Made by a program: the position numbers and the translations under genes. A stretch of DNA of 27,736 nt, taken from positions 1 through 27,736 of the forward strand of contig SKTG01000112.1 of NCBI GenBank assembly GCA_007118045.1, in the 5' to 3' direction. Shown in pieces: positions 22,452 to 27,736 of this stretch. Origin of the DNA: Nitriliruptoraceae bacterium. GTDB lineage: Bacteria; Actinomycetota; Nitriliruptoria; Nitriliruptorales; Nitriliruptoraceae. Every line of letters begins with the position of its first letter. Position 1 is the first letter of the stretch. Below the pieces are notes generated by a model that saw only the letters and a list, made by a program, of their open reading frames with translations, was not told the origin of the DNA and ran no database searches.

Positions 22452-23456
22452 ATGCGACACGAGGATCTCCTGCGGGTGCAAGCGGGCGCCGTCACCGAAC
22501 GGACCGCCCCGTTCGCCGAGCTGCGCGACGCCCGCGGCGACGAACTGCTCGCCAAGGCCAACGTCGTCGGCGTCGGGATCGGACACAAGCTCAAGGACGG
22601 GGAGGACACCGGCACCGACTGCCTCAGCGTGCTCGTTCGCTACAAGCGTCCGGAATCGGACCTTGACTCGGCCGACCTGGTCCCCAAGACCATGGACAGC
22701 CGGCCCACCGACGTGCTGGCGGTCGGCGAGGTGTTCGCGCACGGCCTCGACCGGCAACCGGTCACACCGAGCGGCAACGTCGACCCGCACGCCCTCTCCG
22801 GGCGGGTCCGGCCGCTCCGGCCGGGCTTCAGCGTGGGGCATCCGGGCGTCACCGCGGGGACGATCGGCGCCGGGTGCTACGACCTCGAACCGATGCCGGG
22901 CCGGCCGAGGGCCTACTACCTGCTGAGCAACAACCACGTGATCGCGAACTCCAACGACGCGACGCCCGGCGACCCGATCGTGCAGCCGGGCCCCGTCGAC
23001 GGCGGCCACGCTCCGCAGGACGTCGTCGGTCAGCTCAGCCGGTTCATACCGATCCGGTTCGACGGGGAGTGCAACCACGTCGACGCGGCGGTCGCCCAGG
23101 TGCCCTTCCACATGATCGACCGGAGCATCCACTGGCTGGGCGTGCCCCGGTCGGCCGCCGTGCCGGCCGAGGTGGGCATGCTCGTCCGCAAGACGGGGCG
23201 CACGACCGACTTCACCACGGGGCGGGTGACCACGATCGGGGCGACCATCAACGTCAACTTCGGCAACGGACGCGTCGCGAAGTTCTGCGAGCAGATCGTC
23301 ACCACCGACATGTCGGCGGGCGGTGACTCGGGCAGCCTCGTGCTGGACCTGGACAACAACCCGGTCGGGCTGTTGTTCGCCGGTTCGCCGACGGCGACGA
23401 TCCTCAACCCGATCGCGACGGTGCAGCTGGCCCTCGACGTCCGACTCTGGCCCTGA
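22452..23456 (+). CDS. Trypsin-like serine protease (S1-type fold), apparently cytoplasmic
   Basis: A protein of 334 residues. The triad can be read as His162 in LLSNNHVIA, Asp211 in NHVDAAVAQV and Ser293 in AGGDSGSLV. The oxyanion region GGDSGS is canonical. No signal peptide is present: the N-terminus is MRHEDLLRVQAG. An N-terminal domain (about residues 35-95, VVGVGIGHKLKDG...DVLAVGEVF) precedes the catalytic core and resembles the small protein on the other side of the promoter. This layout is known from uncharacterised bacterial S1-like proteases; the substrate is unknown. ATG at 22452 lies 8 nt after GGGAG. A strong terminator follows the stop. Confidence 0.85.
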   Translation: MRHEDLLRVQAGAVTERTAPFAELRDARGDELLAKANVVGVGIGHKLKDGEDTGTDCLSVLVRYKRPESDLDSADLVPKTMDSRPTDVLAVGEVFAHGLDRQPVTPSGNVDPHALSGRVRPLRPGFSVGHPGVTAGTIGAGCYDLEPMPGRPRAYYLLSNNHVIANSNDATPGDPIVQPGPVDGGHAPQDVVGQLSRFIPIRFDGECNHVDAAVAQVPFHMIDRSIHWLGVPRSAAVPAEVGMLVRKTGRTTDFTTGRVTTIGATINVNFGNGRVAKFCEQIVTTDMSAGGDSGSLVLDLDNNPVGLLFAGSPTATILNPIATVQLALDVRLWP

Positions 23457-23463
23457 CGGAAGC

Positions 23464-23493
23464 GGGGCCGACCGCTCGAGCGGCCGGCCCCTT
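23464..23493 (+). terminator. Strong terminator hairpin after the protease gene
   Basis: GGGGCCG (23464-23470) pairs with CGGCCCC (23485-23491), and between them CCGCTCGAGCGG folds on itself. The result is a near-continuous long stem followed by TT. It lies between two converging genes and may act in both directions. Confidence 0.75.
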
Positions 23494-23524
23494 CACGCGT
23501 TCCCGGCTCCGGCCGGGCGCGAGG

Positions 23525-23737
23525 TCAGTCCTGGTGCTTGGCCTCTTCGCCCTTGTGGCCGATCTCCTGGTTGCGCTTGCGCTCGGCCTCGGCCTCGAGC
23601 CGCTCGGCCTCTTCGGCCTTCTGCGACTTCTTCTGCTGGGCCTCGGCCTCGCGGACCTTGTCCTCGTCGCCGGTGACCTTGCCAACGGCCTCCTTGCCGA
23701 GCGCCTTGGCCTTCTCGCTGGTCTTCTCGTCTGCCAT
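23525..23737 (-). CDS. CsbD/MBP1-like small charged stress-type protein
   Basis: A 70-residue, highly charged peptide made almost only of K, E, A, D, Q, R, which should form a single long helix. KALGKEAVGKVTGDEDKVREAEA near the N-terminus resembles the CsbD-like repeat (GxxKExxGKxTGDE). The remainder (KKSQKAEEAERLEAEAERKRNQ) looks like a coiled coil. CsbD-like proteins are abundant under general stress; their molecular role is unclear. ATG at 23737 has GGAGAGGA upstream. A perfect palindrome lies 24 bp upstream of the start. Family call rests on one motif and is moderate. Confidence 0.7.
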   Translation of the reverse strand: MADEKTSEKAKALGKEAVGKVTGDEDKVREAEAQQKKSQKAEEAERLEAEAERKRNQEIGHKGEEAKHQD

Positions 23738-23760
23738 GGGGACGTCCTCTCCAGATCGGG

Positions 23761-23778
23761 ACGCGGGAGCTCCCGCGT
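23761..23778. promoter_or_regulatory. Perfect 18-bp palindrome upstream of the CsbD-like gene
   Basis: ACGCGGGAGCTCCCGCGT equals its own reverse complement. It lies between the alcohol dehydrogenase stop (23863) and the CsbD-like start (23737). It may be an operator or, as an RNA hairpin with a tight loop, the terminator of the alcohol dehydrogenase. GGGTTCACCC directly next to it is a second small inverted repeat. Confidence 0.6.
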
Positions 23779-23862
23779 GGGTTCACCCACCATGGACCAG
23801 ACCCCGCGGCCGCGAAAGCCACGTGACGGACCCATCGGACGGCCGGCCGGATGGCCGGGGCG

Positions 23863-24999
23863 TCAGGGGTCGAGCCCGTGCGGACGCAGCACCTGACGGA
23901 GCGCCTCCCCGTCCGCCAGCGCGTCCAGCGCGGCGTTCATACCCCCCAGCTCGAACTGGGAGGACCGCAGCCGTTCCAGCGGCAGCCGCCCCGCACGCCA
24001 GAGCTCCACGTAGCGGGGGATGTCCCGGTCGGGCACCGAATCGCCGACGTAGGAGCCGAGCAGGCGGCGTGCCTGGCCGACCAGCTCGACGACCGGAACC
24101 TCGAGGCGCTGCGTCGGGTGTGGCAACCCGACCGCCACGGTCGAGCCACCGCGCGCCGTCACGGCCCAGGCGTCGGCGAGCACCGCGCCCGAACCGACCG
24201 CCTCGATGGCGTGCTCCACCCCACCCGGCACCGTCTCGCGCAACGTCTCGGCGATCCCCTCGGGGGGGAGCGCATGGGTCGCCCCGAGCTCCAACGCCAG
24301 CTCGCGCTTCGCCGGCACCGGGTCGACCGCCACGATCGGGTTGGCGCCGGCGAGCGCGGCGCCCATCACGGCACACTGTCCGACACCGCCGAGTCCGAAG
24401 ACCGCCACGGACTCTCCCGGCCGGACGCGGGCCGTCTCCAGCACGGCCCCCGCCCCGGTCAACAGGGCACACCCGAACAGGGCCGCGGTCTCCGGGGGCA
24501 GCTCCGAGGGGACGACCACGACGGAGCCGCGGTCGACGACCACGTGCTCGCTGAAGGCGGAGACGCCGAGGTGGTGGTGGACGGTGCGGCCCTCGTGCTC
24601 ACCCCAGCGCCGCCCACCACGCAGCAGTTCGCCGCTGGCGTTGGTGACGGCCGCCGGCTCGCACAGGGCCGGGCGTCCCGAGGCGCACATGCGGCAGTTG
24701 CCGCACCGCGGGACGAACACCAGCACCACCCGGTCGCCCTCCTCGACGTCACGCACACCCGACCCGCGGCCGACCACCGTGCCCGCGGCCTCGTGACCGA
24801 GCGCCATCGGCAGCGGCCGGGGGCGGTTGCCGTCGACCACGGACAGGTCGGAGTGGCACAGCCCCGCGGCGTCCACCCGGACCAACAGCTCACCGGGTCC
24901 CGGGTCGTCGAGCTCGAGCTCGACGACCTCGATCGGCCGCGTCCGCTCGTAGGGGCGGGACAGTTCATCGGCGGTCAGCAGCGCCGTCCGGCTGCGCAT
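23863..24999 (-). CDS. Zinc-dependent alcohol dehydrogenase (MDR family, class III-like)
   Basis: A protein of 378 residues. Catalytic zinc ligands are Cys48 (GLCHSDLS) and His69-Glu70 (GHEAAG). The structural zinc site is the four-cysteine lobe CGNCRMCASGRPALC (Cys99, 102, 105, 113). The Rossmann motif is VAVFGLGGVGQ. It oxidises an alcohol or reduces an aldehyde with NAD(P)(H); the stretch VHHHLGVSAFSEHVVV resembles class III and thiol-adduct-dependent enzymes, so a formaldehyde or mycothiol-adduct substrate is possible. ATG at 24999 has GGGGAGGAG at ideal distance; the frame to 25059 is not needed. Divergent from the thioesterase gene with a 71-bp gap. Confidence 0.9.
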   Translation of the reverse strand: MRSRTALLTADELSRPYERTRPIEVVELELDDPGPGELLVRVDAAGLCHSDLSVVDGNRPRPLPMALGHEAAGTVVGRGSGVRDVEEGDRVVLVFVPRCGNCRMCASGRPALCEPAAVTNASGELLRGGRRWGEHEGRTVHHHLGVSAFSEHVVVDRGSVVVVPSELPPETAALFGCALLTGAGAVLETARVRPGESVAVFGLGGVGQCAVMGAALAGANPIVAVDPVPAKRELALELGATHALPPEGIAETLRETVPGGVEHAIEAVGSGAVLADAWAVTARGGSTVAVGLPHPTQRLEVPVVELVGQARRLLGSYVGDSVPDRDIPRYVELWRAGRLPLERLRSSQFELGGMNAALDALADGEALRQVLRPHGLDP

Positions 25000-25070
25000 C
25001 TCGGCTCCTCCCCGGGCGGGCGCCACCCGGTCGTAGACTCGTCGACGACGTCGGACCACGGACCGTAGAC

Positions 25071-25535
25071 GTGACCAGCGACCACGACCCCCTCCCGCGG
25101 CGGCAGGACCTCCCCGTCCTGCGACGCATGCCCACCCGCTGGCACGACAACGACCAGTACGGCCACGTCAACAACGTCGTCTACTACAGCTACCTCGACA
25201 CGGCCGTCAACGCCTACCTGATCGAGACGGTCGACGCCGACCTGCGCGAGCTCTCGGCCATCGGCGTCGTGGTCGAGACCGGCTGCCGCTTCCTCGCCTC
25301 GGCGACCTTCCCCGAGGAGCTGTGGGTCGGCCTCGGCGTCGAACGGCTCGGTGGCTCGAGCGTGACCTACCGACTGGCGGTCTTCCGTGGCGAGGCGCCG
25401 GAGCCCATCGCGGTCGCCCGCTTCGTGCACGTCTACGTCGATCCCGCCAGCCGCCGCCCCTCGGCCGTCCCCACGGAGATCCGGGAGGCCGTCGCTCCGC
25501 TGCAGCTCGATCCCGCGACGACCCCGGCGAGCTGA
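25071..25535 (+). CDS. Hotdog-fold acyl-CoA thioesterase (4HBT type)
   Basis: A protein of 154 residues. The active-site signature is WHDNDQYGHVNNVVYYSYLD, with the catalytic Asp in DNDQYGHVNN (residues 26-35). The remainder follows the hotdog pattern with strands ELWVGLGVERLGGSSVTYRLAV and ARFVHVYVD. It hydrolyses an acyl-CoA or acyl-carrier thioester in the cytoplasm; substrate unknown. The start is not certain: GTG at 25071 lacks a good ribosome site and could be leaderless or nearly so, while ATG at 25128 (MPTRWHDND) would remove 19 residues without touching the fold. Confidence 0.88.
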   Translation: MTSDHDPLPRRQDLPVLRRMPTRWHDNDQYGHVNNVVYYSYLDTAVNAYLIETVDADLRELSAIGVVVETGCRFLASATFPEELWVGLGVERLGGSSVTYRLAVFRGEAPEPIAVARFVHVYVDPASRRPSAVPTEIREAVAPLQLDPATTPAS

Positions 25536-25597
25536 GGTCCTCGTCGCACCAGCGCGTGAACGGTCGGCGTCACGGCACTTGGACGCTCAGCCCCCGC

Positions 25598-26341
25598 TCA
25601 GCCCCTCGAAGAGCTCTGCGAGGCCGCGGCCGCGGCGGTCCGGGCGTCGACCGCCCGTCCTTCGGCGCGGAACCAGCGCGCGAGCACCACCAGGACCGCG
25701 ACGAAGAGCCCGAACCCGACCACCGTCAGCCACGACCCACCCTCCTGCCAGGCGCGTCCGAGGGCATGGCCCGCCCCGACCATCAGGCTGAACGAGATGA
25801 GCGCGCCGACGGTGTCCGCGGCGAGGTAGCGCCGGGCCGACACGTCGGAGGCACCGGCGGCGGCCGCGAGGACCGTGGGCGGCAACGCACCGATCCGGCC
25901 AAGGATCGCGATCGCCGGGCCGTGGCGGTCGAGCACCCCCTGGGCGATCGCCAGGCGACGGGGCGGGACCACCCGCTGCAACCACCTCGGCGCCTCGCCT
26001 CTGGCCAGCGGCTCGCGGTACGAGCGTCCGACCGCGAAGAAGGCCCAGACGGCCAGGACCATCAGGGGCACGAACGCGGCCAGCAGCAACCACAGCTCCG
26101 GTTCGCCGCGGACGCGGTGCTGCGCCCCGCCGATGAGCAGGAACTCCTTGGTCGGCCGCACCAGCACGAGCAGCACGACGCGGTCCGGCAGCAGGAAGGG
26201 CACCGACGGGATGGCCGCGAGCGGGATGAGGTAGCGCAGCACCGCGACCGTGACGGCGACCGAACGCCAACGGGACGCCGTCGGGGCCGGATCCGCGGAC
26301 ACGCCGAGCACGTCAGGGGTGATCGGTGGTTCGGCGCCCAC
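25598..26341 (-). CDS. DedA/VTT-like membrane protein
   Basis: A protein of 247 residues with about five or six membrane helices. Near residues 145-195 it holds the VTT/DedA-like line: a LGRIGALPPTVLAAAAGASDVSARRYLAADTVGA-type stretch (arginine, proline, then A-G-A-S and YLAAD), followed by GAGHALG. DedA proteins act as lipid flippases or in proton-dependent membrane homeostasis. The family match is moderate because the first part (VLRYLIPLAAIPSVPFLLPD) is not typical. GTG at 26341 has AGGAGG close upstream; an ATG at 26386 is the alternative. Convergent with the thioesterase, 62 bp apart. Confidence 0.7.
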   Translation of the reverse strand: MGAEPPITPDVLGVSADPAPTASRWRSVAVTVAVLRYLIPLAAIPSVPFLLPDRVVLLVLVRPTKEFLLIGGAQHRVRGEPELWLLLAAFVPLMVLAVWAFFAVGRSYREPLARGEAPRWLQRVVPPRRLAIAQGVLDRHGPAIAILGRIGALPPTVLAAAAGASDVSARRYLAADTVGALISFSLMVGAGHALGRAWQEGGSWLTVVGFGLFVAVLVVLARWFRAEGRAVDARTAAAAASQSSSRG

Positions 26342-26474
26342 GGGTCCTCCTCGTTCACGATGGCCCGCGGACGTCCGGCGTGGCACCTATCGTCGTGTGG
26401 CGGCGACCGGGACCGCCACGGCCCGGCAGTGTACGTCGCCGACGATGCCGGCCGGACGCGAAGGGCGACCGAGC

Positions 26475-27563
26475 ATGCTGCCGCCGAGGTGGTTCCGCCG
26501 GGCCGTCATGGCCCCGGTGGTGCCGCTGCTGACCGTCGCGCTGCTGGTGACGCTGCCGTTGACGCTGATCGGGGCCGCCGTGGCGTCCACCTGGTTGCCC
26601 GGACGCTGGCGGGGGCTACGGGTGCTCTACTTCGCGCTCGTCTACCTCGTGGTGGACTCGCTCACCCTGCTCTGGCTCTTCGTGCTCTGGCTCGGCAGCG
26701 GGCTCGGCCGGCACGTCCACGAGGAGCGTTGGCAGGCGCGCCACTACGCGCTCATGCGTGTCTACCTGGGCCTCATGGTCAGCACGGCGCGACGCACCTT
26801 CGCCGTCGAGCTTGTGACGGAGACCGCCGAGAGCGAGGACGGCGGGCAGGCCCGCGCGGCCGAGGGGACACCGACAGCCGACGCCTCCACGCCGATCCTG
26901 GTGTTCAGCCGCCACGCGGGTCCCGGTGACTCCTTCCTGCTGGTGCACGAGCTGCTGCAGCGGGGATACCGGCCGCGGGTCGTCCTGAAGGGGGCGCTGC
27001 AGTGGGCTCCGGTGGTGGACGTGGCGCTCAACCGGGTGCCGTCGTTCTTCGTGGCCCCGGGTTCGGCGCGAGGGCTCGGTGCGGCGGCGGTGCGTGAGCT
27101 CGCGGCCGGGCTCGGGCCGTGGGGTGCCCTCGTGATCTTCCCCGAGGGAGCCAACTACACCCCGCACCGTCGGCTGCGCTCGATCGCCAAGCTCGAGGAG
27201 CAGGGACGCCACGACGAGGCGGAGGCGGCGCGCGAGATGCGCCACGTCCTGGCGCCGCGCAGCGGCGGTGCCCTGGCCGCGCTCGCCGGTGCACCCGACG
27301 CGGACGTCCGTTTCGTCGCGCACACCGGGCTCGAGGACCTCTCCAGCCTCGCCGACCTGTGGCGCGGGATCCCGATGGAGAGCAGCGTCCAGGTGCGGAC
27401 CTGGCGCGTCCCGCGGCCCGAGGTCCCGAGAACGCCGGCGGCCGCCGACGCCTGGCTGCAGTGGTGGTGGCGGCGCATCGACGCCTGGCTCGTGGCCGTG
27501 CACGGGGAGTCCGCGGCACCGGACGCCGTGGTGGAGACCGTCCGTCGCCGCGACCCGGGATGA
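26475..27563 (+). CDS. PlsC-type 1-acylglycerol-3-phosphate acyltransferase-like protein
   Basis: A protein of 362 residues. Two or three membrane helices lie at residues 12-75 (VVPLLTVALLVTLPLTLIGAA; LYFALVYLVVDSLTLLWLFV). The acyltransferase HX4D motif is His147-AGPG-Asp152 (SRHAGPGDSF), and the glycerophosphate-binding motif is FPEGANYT at 222-229. This is a complete PlsC (AGPAT) domain, at the cytoplasmic membrane, acylating lysophosphatidate or a related acceptor. ATG at 26475 is preceded by GGGCGACCGAG. It follows a divergent DedA-like gene; both touch membrane-lipid metabolism, which may be more than chance. Confidence 0.87.
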   Translation: MLPPRWFRRAVMAPVVPLLTVALLVTLPLTLIGAAVASTWLPGRWRGLRVLYFALVYLVVDSLTLLWLFVLWLGSGLGRHVHEERWQARHYALMRVYLGLMVSTARRTFAVELVTETAESEDGGQARAAEGTPTADASTPILVFSRHAGPGDSFLLVHELLQRGYRPRVVLKGALQWAPVVDVALNRVPSFFVAPGSARGLGAAAVRELAAGLGPWGALVIFPEGANYTPHRRLRSIAKLEEQGRHDEAEAAREMRHVLAPRSGGALAALAGAPDADVRFVAHTGLEDLSSLADLWRGIPMESSVQVRTWRVPRPEVPRTPAAADAWLQWWWRRIDAWLVAVHGESAAPDAVVETVRRRDPG

Positions 27564-27570
27564 GGCCCGC

Positions 27571-27736
27571 GCTCAGTCCTTCTCTCCGAGACCGCCGGCC
27601 CTCCGGGCCGCCGCCGCTCACTCCTTCTCGCCGAGACCGCCGGCCCTCCGGGCCGCCGCCGCTCACTCCTTCTCTCCGAGACCGCCGGCCCTCCGGGCCG
27701 CCGCCGCTCACTCCTTCTCTCCGAGACCGCCGGCCC
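27571..27736. repeat. 45-bp tandem repeat array (3.7 copies in the window)
   Basis: Units start at 27571, 27616, 27661 and 27706 (last cut by the window end). They are identical except for G instead of C at position 6 of unit 1 and C instead of T in unit 2. Each holds a hairpin CGGCCC-TCC-GGGCCG. On the minus strand each unit can read AARRAGGLGEKE followed by TGA (unit 1 gives KD), so it looks like a multiplied gene end. The array may continue to the right. Confidence 0.95.
27708..27736 (-). CDS. Possible C-terminus of a gene entering from the right (partial)
   Basis: If a leftward gene lies beyond the edge, its frame would end here as AGGLGEKE-TGA, with the TGA at 27710-27708. The other units would then be untranslated copies of its end. 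Only eight codons can be seen, so nothing can be said on function. Confidence 0.35.

Noticed and set aside
25536..25597. Possible terminator between thioesterase and DedA-like genes
   Set aside because: The only pairing seen is CGTGA/TCACG, 5 bp, not convincing.
27028..27711. Minus-strand frame with repeated GVSGGGPEGRRSRRE peptide
   Set aside because: It runs through the tandem array and then antisense to the PlsC gene with no domain; probably not translated.
27571..27736. CRISPR array
   Set aside because: Units are contiguous 45-bp repeats without variable spacers.

Overview
The window looks like chromosomal DNA from a very GC-rich actinobacterium. GC is above 70% by eye, codon third positions are strongly G/C, and GTG starts and 4-bp stop/start overlaps are common. 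The gene families fit Actinomycetota: a TadE-rich pilus cluster with an Ssd/CpaE-like ATPase, a DUF222-HNH protein, and separate purS, purQ and purL. A deep lineage such as Nitriliruptoria or Euzebyales is plausible, but that is inference. I see no tRNA, rRNA, CRISPR array, transposase or phage gene.

Layout. 1-121: start of a secreted protein cut by the window edge. 272-1594: a MATE-type efflux protein on the 3' side of a Tad (Flp/type IVc) pilus locus. That locus runs leftward from about 8661 to 1591, in the order SAF/CpaB-like, CpaE/Ssd-like, TadA ATPase, TadB, TadC, a short pilin-like peptide and three TadE/TadG-like pseudopilins. 8879-10622: a small excisionase-type HTH regulator faces a two-gene operon (LysM membrane protein plus an unknown two-repeat protein) that is probably connected with the pilus locus. 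10854-12302: a flavin disulfide oxidoreductase with a CSYWGC redox motif. 12334-20660: a leftward purine region, with purS, an unknown membrane protein and purQ, then purL, a DUF222-HNH gene and purF. A small rightward membrane-protein gene (18608) and a beta-carbonic anhydrase (13999) are embedded in it. 20844-27563: single genes, namely an M50 site-2-type protease with CBS domains, a small unknown protein divergent from a trypsin-like protease, a CsbD-like stress peptide, a zinc alcohol dehydrogenase, a hotdog thioesterase, a DedA/VTT-like protein and a PlsC-type acyltransferase.

How the genes work together. The Tad genes form a nearly gapless set that should build a pilus or secretion platform. 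No prepilin peptidase (TadV) is present, so it must be encoded elsewhere. PurS, PurQ and PurL form the three-part FGAM synthase, and PurF makes the first committed step of the same pathway.

Most unusual features. (i) A 45-bp tandem repeat at the right edge appears to be a duplicated gene end (last codons, stop codon and hairpin). (ii) Three TGACGTCA palindromes phased at 11 bp lie ahead of the trypsin-like protease, whose N-terminal domain seems to match the small divergent neighbour. (iii) Two perfect 24-bp repeats lie between divergent promoters ahead of purL. I found no convincing evidence of a wholly new multi-gene system. The best candidates are the HTH/LysM/unknown module beside the pilus genes and the protease/small-protein pair.
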